This document shows, in pieces, positions 22,016-34,700 of a DNA stretch of 64,000 nucleotides (position 1 is its first letter; every line of letters starts with the position of its first letter). The notes under the pieces are model-generated. The model was not told the DNA's origin, searched no databases, and saw only the letters and a list, made by a program, of their open reading frames with translations. Source of the stretch: Eutypella sp. D-1 (Eukaryota > Ascomycota > Sordariomycetes > Xylariales > Diatrypaceae); contig JAJTTP010000009.1 in the NCBI GenBank assembly GCA_023313575.1, positions 682,001 through 746,000 on the forward strand, written 5' to 3'. Both the position numbers and the translations under genes were made by a program.

Positions 22016-25000
22016 TTTGAATTTGCCGTTGAATGTATTCGTGCTCTTAGACCTAAAGTTGCCTGGGTTGTACGGTACTACGCGAGAACCTGTTCTTGTG
22101 TGGGAGAAGTAGTACTATACTTGGTTTTAATAATTAACATCGCCATCGTGAGAATCAGCGCCTGTGCTGACAATGGACGATTCGTCATGGCCGTGGAGCC
22201 TCATCTAGTAATCACTGCTATGTGGCCTCACAGGGCACGGCTACACCGCATGTCACGGGGCTATTAACCCATAAAGGTCAGGATGACTTAGTAACTAAGC
22301 TTACATGACGACCTTGGGTCCGTAACCGAGCTCAGGTGTGCACTGAGGCGCCTGGTTGAAGCCTAGCTACGGCAAATCTGATGTGCTCATGATATCGACG
22401 ATACGAAGACAAGATGACGTTAGATAAAAACTGACAGACATGTGCCAGCGTCAATCTTACTATGAACGCTGCTTCCAATTGATTGGAAGCGGCTCCTTCG
22501 TGCACAGCGTATATTAGGGCATTACTCATCCACAGTTGCTTACGCTCAGTATCGACCTTGGCATGAAGATATTGCCCATAGCTTCATGAGATAAGTCGGT
22601 AGAGTGTGCATAGAGGAAGTCTTGCTCTGTGTGGAAGATAGGGGTTGGTGCCGAATTTTCTAGCTCGGTGCTCGTGGTTACAGCTTCCTACGGCGAAAGT
22701 GCTGCTCCGCACGGCGCCGAGCGGACACACCGGGCCGCCGTGAATTATGGAACCCTCGGACTCCGTTCGACGGCAGAGACTAGCTCCCACACAAGTTGGA
22801 GACATAATGTTGGAATCAACCGGTGGTAAATGGGAGTGCTGATGCTTTCAAAATAACAGCGGGAAATTTTACAGCCGCATGGAAGGGCCATTGTTTTACA
22901 TGCCAAAATCAGATTTAGGTTTCATCCGCGAAAAACCGAATCGTATGTTTCTAATGACCCAAGGCACGATGACGATGTTCTAGATTGAGATCGACGTTCA
23001 AACGAAGCAAGGCAAAAAGGAAGAAAAAAAAAACTTCACATTGCCACTACCAAGCATACAAAATATTTCGTGGATTCGCACGATATTACTTTGGTGAATC
23101 CGGTCGAAAGGAAGCTCGATTCCATACGTGCCGAAGATGTCACGATCGCCGGAGCGGGACGGCGGTACGTACCGGGAAGCGGGGCGCATCGGCGAGCGCG
23201 CCCGCTGTCCCCACCCACCTCCCCTGCGTAACGTCTACTTAGGGAGTACCTTGAAAAGTTACGATACTGATAGGAATCGGACGGCATCGGGTCGAGAGGC
23301 GTCACTGCCGGGTGCGGAAAATATATGTATATGGGGATCTAGGGGGAATTTACGACATCAGGGACGTAGGAGGGAGGATCGGTGGGGGAAATCCTAGCCT
23401 ATCAGGAGATCCCCTGGTAGGCGAACCAGACGTTAGGGCAGTTAGGGCCGGGCGAGTGGATAAACCTGGGGAAGTCCCATTCTGATAAGAATTTTCCTCA
23501 CAAAGTTGGTTCCGACTTCTCCCGATGTTTAGTGATTGGTCGTTGTCCGTTCCTTGTATCGATTGTATCGATAGACCGACATATGAACATCACGATGTAC
23601 AATCCTATACTTTACATAATCTAACATGCACCTACCTGGAATCGTCCCCGGTTTACTAATAGCACCACTGTTGATTGGTCCAACCTGCCAGCCTACACAG
23701 ATATTTCAGCTCTAGAGGCAACATTCAAGGCATTCGGGATACGGGCTGACGAGCCAAGGAACCAGGGCGTTCAAGGCACCCATAAGATGAGATTTCCTGG
23801 CACGAGACTTTTGTTGCCCAGACAGCCAGGCCGGCTCAAAGCGTCATACTTTGGACATCAACCAAGCATCGTGACCTAGTGTTACGCGTGATCCAGAGCT
23901 CATTTCTGGCACCGCCACGCATTACACGTGGTTACGTAAAGTAGGCAAAGCTGGGCCGCTCTAGATCTTTCCTCGACGCTTGGACAGCTGGGGAAGCGTT
24001 CGCCCGTGATGATAAGTTTAGGGGTGTTGTACCGTGACAGGACTTTTCTCCACGATGACGGAGGAAATCGGGACTTAGTGTATATCTCCCGGAGGGCCAC
24101 GATCCTTGTGGAGAATAGGAGTCAGGCAGTCATGGCAGTCAACTATCAGGCTATCTACTACGTACACACGCATACATACATGTATAACGTACGTACGAAG
24201 TAAACACGCTAAAATCGTCACAGGCGCTGCGCCGGCCTACGCTTAGTGGGTCTTTTAATGCATCGGTCAACGATGTAACTATCGTTACTTCGTAGATACC
24301 ATATCCTTTGCGACAGAAATATTCTGTACGATAAGAAGCACAACGTTGGTTGGTACTACGGGCATCCGGGATGCCGATCCTAGAAAGTTGGTGGTATCCG
24401 GGTGTCTGAGACTGCCGGTCCGGCTGGCGAAGATCAGGGATCAAGGCCGCTGGTATGTCAAATCTCGGAAAGAAACTTATGTGGGCAACGGCTCGAAAAG
24501 TTTGAAACACCGTTCCTGATGTTCTGGACCGCATAAGCTGATACGAATCACATCCCCGCCGCCACGAGAAGTCTCCCCCTGTCTCCTTTTTGTCTGGGGA
24601 ATCACTAGATAGTTTTGAGCTGTAGGTATGCCGAGCCAACGGGGACAGCGGGGACTAAACAAGGCCAAGGGAAGATTCCGGAGAGCTGGTATCAGTCTAG
24701 GTAGCCGTCACAGTACTGTTGATAGGCCAATATTGTTCCGCAAAGATCCGGAGGACAATGCAGCAAGGAAGCAAAAGGATAAGGGAGGGAGAAAAAAAAG
24801 GGGCCGTGTTACGGTAGTACTTTTATGCGCTTTAACATACTCCGTCTGCATGTGCAATCGACATATTAACCTGGTAAAAAAAGAAATGGCGGCAGGCAGT
24901 GCGACGACCATCTTCCACGCGCCATCAAACCTCTGTACAGAGGTACGCAGCATCGGACTGAACTACCGAGTGCCGGACATCCCGGCAGGCAGACAGAGAG

Positions 25001-26945
25001 AGATACCTAAGTAGAGAAAAATCAGGCCGTGGTAGACGTTCATATTTCCTGTTTAAACCTCCATCAATGCGGTGTTTCTCATTCCGTGCGAGATTGTTCC
25101 ATTTCCTCTTTGCCTGATAGGCAATTCGAAAGGAGTCAGTCAAGATAACTGAAAGACGATGCAAATATGCCGTCATCTTGAAATCTACACATTCATAGTG
25201 AATCTTGACACCCTTTTGTGGTTTAGCCCCGGCCCAAAGTTTCTGGGCGCCCAGGAGAAGTCTACTACTAGAGTACCCGAGAATGTGGGTCTGCGAAAGT
25301 TCTTCGAAGCTGCAGACCAAGCAGAAGGCACAGGCGAGAACAATCCTGCCAAGCTTTCCCAAGCCAGCCAGGCCAGCCGGTGTGTCTGCTCGCCAGTATC
25401 CCTTTATTTGAGTCTTGTATGTAGATGTACCTAAATAATATCTGAAACCTACCAGTATTGGCTGGAGGGTCTGGGTACAGCTACTTGAGATGGCCGGAAC
25501 CTGTCCAGCCATTTGTCCCTTCTTCTTGTCATACCTAAGTACCTAGGTACCGCCCGCCGGCCCCTCAGCCCCTCACCCCCGCTTTTGTATGAATGTAGTA
25601 CGTACGTAGTGAAAACTGAAAAATGAAAATAGAAAATAGAAAAATCCTAACCTTGGAAACTCTTGACTGCCGTTCCTGAATCATGTCAGGTTAAGTCAGG
25701 GTAAGTAGTCAGGTTAATTACTACTACCTACCTGAACTTAACCAGCCGAAATTTCACAATTGGACACGTCTATTACGATAGCTACGTGACAAATTCAGTA
25801 CATATATTTACCGATCAATCACATTTCCATACGAAGATATATCGGTAACATCGGCCGGGACAAATGTGCATAGTAGAAAAATGATAATCTGACAATCCGG
25901 GATGTCTGTCCGGGATGGACAAGTGTGACATCGTTATTGATATCCAAGATATCCATCCAGGATTTAGGCCGACGAACCAGGGCTTACTAGTTATTACCTA
26001 GACTGCTAGAATGTCAATACTCAAGACTATCTACGTACTATCTACCTTAGTAGGTAGGTTGTTAGGCCCCATTTTCCCCCGTTCTCCCCCGTTTCCCCAT
26101 CCACCCCGGTTGCCTCCATTGCCCCCTTGCCCCTTGCCTCTCTGGTCCCTTGACCCCCTGCCCTCCTTTTCGGCTGAGAGTGGAAAAACACGGAAAGGGG
26201 AGGGTCCCTTCCTCCACATCAAAACGTACCTCAACATGGGTACGATGGATTGCCATTCGTGACTCGAAATCCGCCGCAAATGCATCTAAACGCCTAGGGA
26301 AGCCACGATGCGATGCAACCCTCCAGTGCTGCCCAGCGCTGCCCTCACGGGTGCTAGGCCGAGGCGTCAATCTAGCCAACTAAAAACGTCTAATTGCTTT
26401 CCCTACTTCTCCGCTTGTCTCCAAGCTGGTGGTGCGTTTCGCCTCCCTTCTTACGAGTGAGACCAACATGTTAGCATCATTGTCGTCATGCCTCCCGGTA
26501 CTAGGCTAGATCAGCTAGACTGACTACAAGGCTTTGTACATCTTAAACAAAGAAAGCTATTCCGATGGGCCGTCGTAGTATGTTCCCGAATGTGCAGGGG
26601 TTGCAGCTCCGGTTTGATTTCGTGCCCCAGCATCCAATCAGTGTCAGCGTATACAACCAGCCAGTTGAATGTCGTCAATGGCCTCCGGTTACTCCACGGG
26701 CTGTAACATTCTTATATCCTCGGTTTCGGCCATCAACTAACAGAAACACGATATCTCCTCTGCCCAGGCAACTAAGTCGTCTAAACCCTGATACTACCCG
26801 AGCCACCCTAAGTGCCCCATATTCATCACTTCGATTACTTCCGTCTCGCGCCAACGAGTGGAACTCCGCTAATTACGCCCCGTCTTCGTCTCGGATACTT
26901 AGCCGTTATCTTCCACATACTCGTGCTTTGAAAACCATAAGAACC
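22016..26945. other. Gene-poor interval of about 4.9 kb
   Basis: Holds the SDR promoter at the left and the PEPCK promoter at the right. ORFs of up to 195 codons occur (for example on the minus strand at 24925-25512) but lack codon bias, domains or splice structure. TAGGTA words occur, including ACCTAGGT at 25541. No transposon ends, tRNA or other RNA gene was recognised. Confidence 0.55.
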
Positions 26946-27060
26946 ATGGCTGATCCCGTCCTGAGAACCGCTTCTCCCTACACCGATCCCTCAGTCAAAG
27001 GTCCACGCTCTCAGCAACTATCTACTGGTCACGGTCATTCCCTCCTACAAGAAAGAAAAA
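26946..27060 (+). other. Possible upstream exon of PEPCK (N-terminal extension or uORF)
   Basis: ATG 26946 sits in a strong context (ACCATGG) and a GTGAGT donor begins at 27061. Joined to an acceptor ending at 27157 (GACACAG) it adds 42 codons in frame to PEPCK. Joined to the better pyrimidine-rich acceptor ending at 27135 (TTTTCAG), or left unspliced, it terminates at TGA 27159-27161, eight bases before the PEPCK ATG at 27169. Which is used cannot be decided from sequence. Confidence 0.45.
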
Positions 27061-27168
27061 GTGAGTCCCGTAGCCTCCGGATCAGCTGGAACCGGCACAA
27101 CAACTGCTCTGCTCTTCGAACCTCGATCTTTTCAGGTTTCACGTCAACGCGACACAGCTGACATTACG

Positions 27169-29894
27169 ATGATAGTGATTCCCAGCAACAAAGTCAACAA
27201 AACCGCCCTCCACCCCGGTGGTGTTGAGTATGTGTCTCCCTTCCTCTCAGCATCTTCCCACACCCCTTATTGAGTCCTGTCAAGATTTGAGCTCTGACTA
27301 ATGCAACCTATAGGCCCCACCAGGAGAGGGAACACACCGAGCTAGGTATGGAAGCCTCGAAAGCTTATGTCTGGGCGGAGACCTAAGCCCGTCACATCCA
27401 AACTTCGACTCGACTAACATGAAGCTGTACAGAAGAGGAGTTGTACGAGAAGGCGCACATCGACTATGACAGGGTCGCGATCGTATGTACTCGCTCGCTC
27501 GTAGAAGCAATGCATTAGAAACAGCCTGCTAACGCCTATGATAGATTCCTAACCCGTCCGTTGCCGCGTTGTACGAGGATGCTCTCGTGAGTAGAAGCGC
27601 ACTCGACTAAGGTTCTTCTTGGTACTGACGGCTGAGTCAGGTCTACGAAATGGGCACGGCCATCTCCTCATCAGGAGCGTTAACAGCATACTCTGGAGCC
27701 AAGACTGGCCGGTCACCTTCGGATAAGAGAATCGTCAAGGAACCCAGTTCCGAGAACGATATTTGGTAAGTTTTGAAAAGACCCTTACTATGATGCCTCT
27801 TGTCGATCTATAAACTGACGTTTCAACTTCCAGGTGGGGTCCTGTCAACAAGCCAATGGGTCCAGATGTAAGAACAACATATCTTCTTTACGTTCCATCA
27901 ATATCCCCCGTCTATTACAAGCCATATGTTATTCCCCTGTCTCGAAAGAGCCCAGAGCGCACAACTGCAAACCGCCCGGATCTCTCTACCGAAGCCTGTC
28001 ACAAGCCCCACGTGCCTGAGTCGCCGAAGGTCTAGTCAAGGCAGCTTGTAGCTGTTGGCAGGCAGTCGCGCAACGAGCACAAGTGACTTAGTAATGCCAT
28101 GCAACCATGGCTACTCTGCACAAACATTACCTGCTCGTTGCGTCGGGCGCTACGGGCGAATCCTTGGAAAGATTTGCTCTCAAATCTTGACTTATTGGTG
28201 CTTTTCCGTACCCCTGTCACTGGCGTCATAATTCATATGAAGTTGCACACGTGCCCCGCTGCCCCTCGGCTCCAGACAAGGCGCTGTGTACCCCACAGTG
28301 CCAAGGCCAATACCGACGCAGCATGCCAAGCCAACGCTACCCGAACCCACCCATATGCACTCAACATAGCCGAGCCCCTCCTTCCCCCTTTTCGTTGCTC
28401 TGTGTTTTCTAGTCGCCATTGCATCAACCAATGAGCTGCAGCGTTTTAGTGATGGTTGACTAACAGGTTTATAGGTGTGGAAAATCAACAGAGAACGTGC
28501 TGTCGACTACCTGAACACGCGTACGAGAATTTATGTCATCGATGGATTTGCCGGCTGGGATGAGAAGTACCGAATTCGGGTACGGGTCATCTGCGCTCGT
28601 GCCTACCACGCTCTCTTCATGCGAAACATGCTCATCCGCCCGACTCGGGAAGAGCTGGAGCATTTCCACCCCGACTACACGATCTACAATGCTGGTACTT
28701 TCCCCGCCAACCGGTACACCGAGAGCATGACATCCGGTACCTCCGTTGCCATCAACTTCGCGGAGAAGGAGATGGTCATCCTCGGCACTGAATATGCCGG
28801 CGAAATGAAGAAGGGAATCTTCACCGTCCTGTTCTACGAGATGCCCATCAAGCACAACGTATTGACTCTGCACTCTTCCGCCAACGAGGGCAAGAACGGT
28901 GATGTCACCCTGTTCTTCGGCCTGTCCGGCACTGGCAAGACTACCCTCTCTGCTGATCCCAACCGGATGCTCATCGGCGATGACGAGCACTGCTGGAGCG
29001 ACCGTGGTGTGTTCAACATTGAGGGTGGCTGCTACGCCAAGTGCATTGGCCTCTCGGCCGAGAAGGAGCCAGATATTTTCGGCGCCATCCGCTTCGGTTC
29101 CGTTCTCGAGAACGTCGTCTTCGATCAGGATACGCGTATCGTAGACTACGATGATGCTACCCTCACTGAAAACACGAGATGGTAAGTTTGCGCACAGCAA
29201 TCAGCCGGGACTTTAACCATAGTGAAACGAGGTTACTAATATGCTTCGCTTCTGTAGCGCCTACCCCATCGAGTACATTGAGAATGCCAAGATCCCGTGC
29301 CTGTCGGAGAGCCACCCGAGCAACATCGTACTGCTGACTTGCGACGCGCGTGGTGTTCTGCCGCCGATCTCGAAGCTCAACAGCGCGCAGACCATGTTCC
29401 ACTTCATCTCGGGTTACACGTCGAAGATGGCGGGTACGGAGGATGGAGTGACGGAGCCCCAAGCGACGTTCTCTTCGTGTTTCGCGCAGCCTTTCCTGGC
29501 GCTGCACCCTATGCGATACGCCAAGATGCTGGCGGAGAAGATCGAGCAGCACAGCGCCAACGCGTGGCTGTTGAACACGGGCTGGGTTGGCGCGGGTTAC
29601 GTGCACGGCGGCAAGCGATGCCCGCTCAAGTACACGCGTGCCATCCTCGATGCCATCCACTCGGGCGAGCTCGCCAAGGTCGAGTACGAGAACTACGAGG
29701 TCTTCAACCTCCAGGTACCCAAGACCTGCCCCGGCGTCCCCTCGGAGCTACTCAACCCCAGCACCGCTTGGACCGCCGGCACCGACTCTTTCAACCAGGA
29801 GGTCCGCAAGCTCGGCGGTCTCTTCATCGAGAACTTTAAGAAGTACGAGTCTGAGGCCACGCCCGACGTCAAGGCTGCTGGCCCCATCGTTTAG
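27169..29894 (+). CDS. Phosphoenolpyruvate carboxykinase (ATP)
   Basis: Converts oxaloacetate and ATP to phosphoenolpyruvate, ADP and CO2, the committed step of gluconeogenesis in the cytosol. Exons 27169..27227, 27314..27345, 27433..27482, 27545..27586, 27641..27765, 27834..27867, 28475..29181, 29258..29894 give 562 codons (561 aa). The start reads [18 protein letters not shown], then [18 protein letters not shown]. The ATP-type signatures are intact: [13 protein letters not shown] (substrate loop), the P-loop [15 protein letters not shown], and the kinase-2 block [19 protein letters not shown]. Length and content match fungal PEPCK (acuF/acu-6/PCK1 type). Six introns fall in the first 342 coding bases, and intron 6 is 607 nt. 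A further 5' exon is possible (listed separately). Typically induced on acetate or ethanol and repressed by glucose; no regulator site was identified here. Confidence 0.95.
27868..28474 (+). other. Unusually long (607 nt) intron in PEPCK
   Basis: Donor GTAAGA follows the codon for Asp in KPMGPD, and acceptor TTTATAG precedes [10 protein letters not shown]; the branch-like TGACTAACA is at about 28457-28465. Both flanks are highly conserved PEPCK sequence, so the boundaries are well fixed. The interior has no transposon feature or credible exon; it is C/A-rich with short ORFs only. Confidence 0.85.
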
Positions 29895-31705
29895 ATCGAG
29901 GCGACGGAGGGAAGACGTTGAGACCCATGAGGTTATTCAACACAAAAAGAGCATGGCGCTTCACGGCATACCAATTTTCTTATTCCGTTGACTCATTTCT
30001 CTATCCTCCCTTTTCTCACACATTCGCCCCTTGTCATTTTACGGGTAAGGGTTTCCTGCCGAATGTTTTCACGCACGCAACACACATGCCGCACCTTACG
30101 ACATATCCTCCGCCTACCTACTTGCGCGGCACCACGCTATTATACATATACAAGAATGGAACGCTATGGGCCATGAGACGCTGGCTGTGGGACACACGCG
30201 ACCCACGGGCGATCTCCTCGATAACCGGAGTTCAAGAATTGAGACGGGGAGTCATTGATTGGGTTGGATTGCAATTGACTGATTGATTGGCAACGACGAT
30301 AAACACACTTTTTTATGATGATCTGGAACTGTGGGAAGGGAAAAAAAGGGCAAACGAGCCGCTTCCGCCCATTTGAAAACGGGAGGGAGAGAAAGAGAGA
30401 GAGCTCGGGTTTTGGGTTCATTGGGTATTTTCCTTTTTTGTTTCATTTTGACACGAGGTTGGCATTTCCTCGGGGCCTTAGGCATAGATAAATTAGCCTT
30501 AACCCCCCCCGGCCGTCGCTTTTTTTGTTAGATAGAGAGGTGTCCTTATACGATACTTTTTTAACAACTTTCCTTACTTGATTGATGCGATGTGATGTGA
30601 TGAATCATGTGATATGTTGCCTATCTACCTAGAGGAGGTAAGTTAGGTAGGTAGATACATAGTTAATGCCGTTCTCAGGACTCAAGACTTCTAGGGTAGT
30701 CTGGGCAGAAGGAGATAAGAGGATGGATTAAAAGAGACTGGTAACAGATTGATTGATTATACATACCAATGGCGCCATTGTCGAGGCGGCGCTGTACATA
30801 GAAGGCATGGACCGACTCGGTTGCATGTGAAAGCGTTGACAGATATAATATCTACCATACTTATGGCAGGTAGGAGTGATGCGATAAGTAAGAGGTTTCT
30901 ACATAACTGCATATCTAAATCCGAAATCAAAGCGTCTATCTACCTTCAGACACAACGTATAGCCTAGGTCCAGGCCCGGTATGTGTATAGCGGATAATTG
31001 CAGCATAGTAGAAGCGTATGGTTTATATGGTGACAGTGAGTGCCAGTACATAGATACGCAATGGCTGGCTAGAGTGAAAAGGTTTAGGTATGGCAGAGAA
31101 CACCTTCATCTATGGATGGATGCATGATGAATTATCATGAGATTTATTATGGTAAGTTGAAACTGTTTCAGGGTCCTGAAGGTTTGTACTTGCTCTTTGT
31201 GTCTGCATTTACTCTAGAAGTCAAGAGGTGGTCATAGCTTATACCCCGCCAACTTGCATGCAAGTCCAGATCTTAGGCCGCCTCTACCAATGCTAAATCT
31301 TCTACTATCTATGTACCTAGGTACCTAGTAAGGTTAAGACTGGCAGGGATCTCTAACAATTCAACACCTACAACTTTGGAACCTTAAACAGCTACAGCGC
31401 AACAGCTAACATTATAGCTCTAGGCTTTTGACAGCTTCTATGAAAGATACTAGGTACATTAAGCACTTACCTAAAATAGCGACAAAGGAAACCTCCCCTC
31501 TCCCTCGTCACCTTCACCCTCCCGCCTCCCACCAACAAGGCTATCTACCCAGGTGACAGATAAGAGGGCGTGTAACTAATGTCTATATCTTCATCGAATT
31601 TTTGATCATATATATCTTTCTTTGCCGACCCCTACCTACAGACTTTGCTTTGCATATCTCTTCTTTTATAGTATGGTATTGACCCGAGAATGAGAAAAAC
31701 CGAAG
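29895..31705. other. Intergenic region PEPCK to PAN2
   Basis: About 1.8 kb with the PEPCK 3' UTR and the PAN2 promoter. Short repeats of TACCTA/TAGGTA type, with ACCTAGGT at 31315. No gene supported. Confidence 0.6.
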
Positions 31706-34700
31706 ATGGACGGAGATTGGGACGAGGTAGGTGGTTTGATTGTTTTTTCTCCCGCGCTTTCAATGCTTCGATGTCAATTAAGCATACGGGGAAAGGGGCG
31801 GAATTGGCGAAAGAGAAGTCCAGAGAGAGAATAATTAATTGAGAACTTCTTTCTACCTACAGGTTGCCCGAATACCTCTGCCCCCGCCGGGCCTCCGCGC
31901 TCTACCAACCCCCGTAACCACATTGGCATTTGATACGAGCCAGGAGCTCTTATGGGTTGGAAACGAATATGTACGAGCCGTTTCCTAGAATGAGAAAACG
32001 TTAAAATCACGAACGATTTTGTTTGAACTGATCATCTGATCATCATCTTCTTCCAAAAAAGGGTCGAGTTTCTTCCTTCTACGGCACCGAGCTACAACAC
32101 TATACGTCTTTCAAAGCCCATACTTCTCAAGATGGCCAGGTCCGACAGCTCCTCTTCAGTGACAAGGGAGTCATTGCTCTCGGCTCCCGCAGCGTACATA
32201 TGGCTTTGCGAAGGGGCCCGCCCTTATGGTCCGTCAGGTGAGTTGTTGTCAACTCCCGGCTCACTCCTGGCTCACTCCCGGCTTTTCGGCGCGCGCATTT
32301 GAGATATCAAGATATATATTCCCTCCCATGCTAATACCCCTGATAGACATGATGACATGAAAGAGCTACGGTGCATGAGCTTTACATCCAAGGGCACTTC
32401 TGAGATCCTCGTTGCTGGTGAGCAGGATAAGATGTTTGTCATCGATGTGAACAAGGGCGAAGTCACGAAACAAGTACGTTTCAAGAGAATCCCACCCCTT
32501 ACGCCCCCTCCTCACCTGAATTGTGTCGCATTACTTGCCGCAATACCTGCTGATCAGGACCCTGAACCGTGTAGATTCCTACAGACCACAACTATAAGTT
32601 CATGCGGAGAAGCCGATACATCTGCGCCGCAACTTCAAGCGGTTCCGTTCACATACTGGACCCTATCACTTTCAAGGTCATCAAGATTTGGAATGCCCAC
32701 TCCGCAGGAATCAACGACATGGATGCCCAGCATGACTTCATAGTCACCTGTGGTTTCTCCCTTAGGCAGCAAGGGAACTACATGCTGGATCCTTTAGTCA
32801 ACGTTTTTGATCTGAAGAACATGATATCCATGCCTCCTCTCCCCTTCCCCGCCGGCGCTGCCTATGTGCGCATGCACCCTCGTATGTCTACCACCAGCAT
32901 TGTCATGTCTCACATGGGCCAGATGCATGTGGTCGACCTTATGAACCCGAACACAAGCAATGTTCGCCAGGCCAACAGTCTATACTGTACTCACGTTGAG
33001 ATAGCGCCTTCTGGTGAGGCTATCGCTCTAGCTGATGGAGAATACAACATCCACCTCTGGGGCTCACGGACCAAGATCCATTTTGCAGAGTTTGCTGCCC
33101 CTGTCGAGTTCGCTGATGCCGCCGAGCACACACCTCACCTTGACTGGAGTCCTGAGTCGTAAGTCGAAACGTAAAACACAACCCAAAAGGGCTGTGCTAA
33201 CATACTTTCAGGCCCCTCAATTCCATTGGTATGCCTTATTACCGAGAAGTCTTACTATCAGCATGGCCAAGTAATATAGCGATAACGGAAGTCGGTGCCC
33301 CCCCCCCAAAAATTGATCAACAGTTGTTAGCGGGTCTCCAGGAGAGGGATTGGGGATTCTTTGGTAAGAACACGCGGAATCTGCGTAGGAACCAGGTGGA
33401 AGATACCCGCACCGCAGCCGAGAACACACAGAGCACATTGAAACCGCCCAAATTCTTGAGTGAGAAAGCAAGGGAGCTTGCCAAGTCTCCCGCTGGAACT
33501 CCACCCCCTGAAGAGGTTGTTCCGGATATCCCCCAGGTCGTGTCGGACAGCAAGCTCGAAAGTCATAAAGTGGATGTGCCTGAGATGTATCAGACCATCG
33601 AGATCAAATACAGCAAGTTCGGAATCGACGATTTCGATTTTGGGTGAGCCTACAGTATTGCCCCAGTTCCAGACTACTCAGCTAACCCCGTCCAGCTACT
33701 TCAACAAGACACAGTATTCCGGATTACAAAACCATATCGTCAATGCGTATACGAATTCTCTATTGCAGATTATGCATTACACACCCCTAGTACGGAACAT
33801 TGCTTTGCAACATGCGGCAACGGCTTGTGTCGACGAACTATGTCTTCTTTGCGAGCTAGGCTTTCTCTTCGACATGCTCGACAAGGCGGAAGGCGATGCC
33901 TGCCAAGCGTCGAATCTGACCAAGACGTTAAGCTGCCATAGTGAGGCAGCTCGTCTTGGCCTTCTCGAGGAAGAACCTCACTCGTCTCGCACAGCAATGC
34001 TGCAGCAATTAACCAGATTTCTGCTCGGCAGGATGGACCAAAATCACAGGTCCATGTTTCCACAGTCGGGTGCTATCGAAGAGGTAGGTCTTCCCGTTGG
34101 CATGATAATAGGTATCTAGGTAACCCGCTTACACCCCTCAAAGCTTTTTCAAACTTCCGCCGTCAGTACTATACAATGCATGAACTGCAAAAGTGAGACG
34201 ACGAAACTTGATCCTACCATGGTTAACGAGCTACTATATCCGGCCAGCGTGAGCAGATATTCCGTCTACTTCTAAAAGGTGGAGAGAGCCCAACTAACCA
34301 CGACATAGAAGCCAGGCGTTAGGAACCCCCGGTCGCCGAGGACGACGTTCTCTCAGGTGCTTAAGATGAGCGTCGAAAGAGAAAAGATGAACAAGGGGTG
34401 GTGCAATAACTGTCACCGATATCAAACACTAGCTACTCGCAAGACCATCCATAAGGTCCCTGGAGTATTAATGCTGACGGCCGCTATCACCAATAATGAC
34501 CAGCGACGACTTTGGGCTACACCCGGCTGGCTACCAGAAGAAATCGGCATCATTGTAGACAACGGGCAATTCTTTTGCTTCGAAGGGGAAGATTTGAAGC
34601 TACATTTGCAACGTGGCATCCACAATATTGCGGTGTACTCTCTCACCGGTCTGGCTGCTAACATCGAGGGCGGCCAACAGCAGCGATCGCATCTAGTAGC

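Noticed and set aside
24151..25512. Minus-strand ORFs of 162 and 195 codons
   Set aside because: No codon bias, no recognisable motif and no splice structure; compatible with chance in unselected DNA.
33696..33780. Possible deubiquitinase active site in PAN2
   Set aside because: Ala stands where the catalytic Cys should be; this is the normal inactive UCH domain of PAN2, not a novelty.
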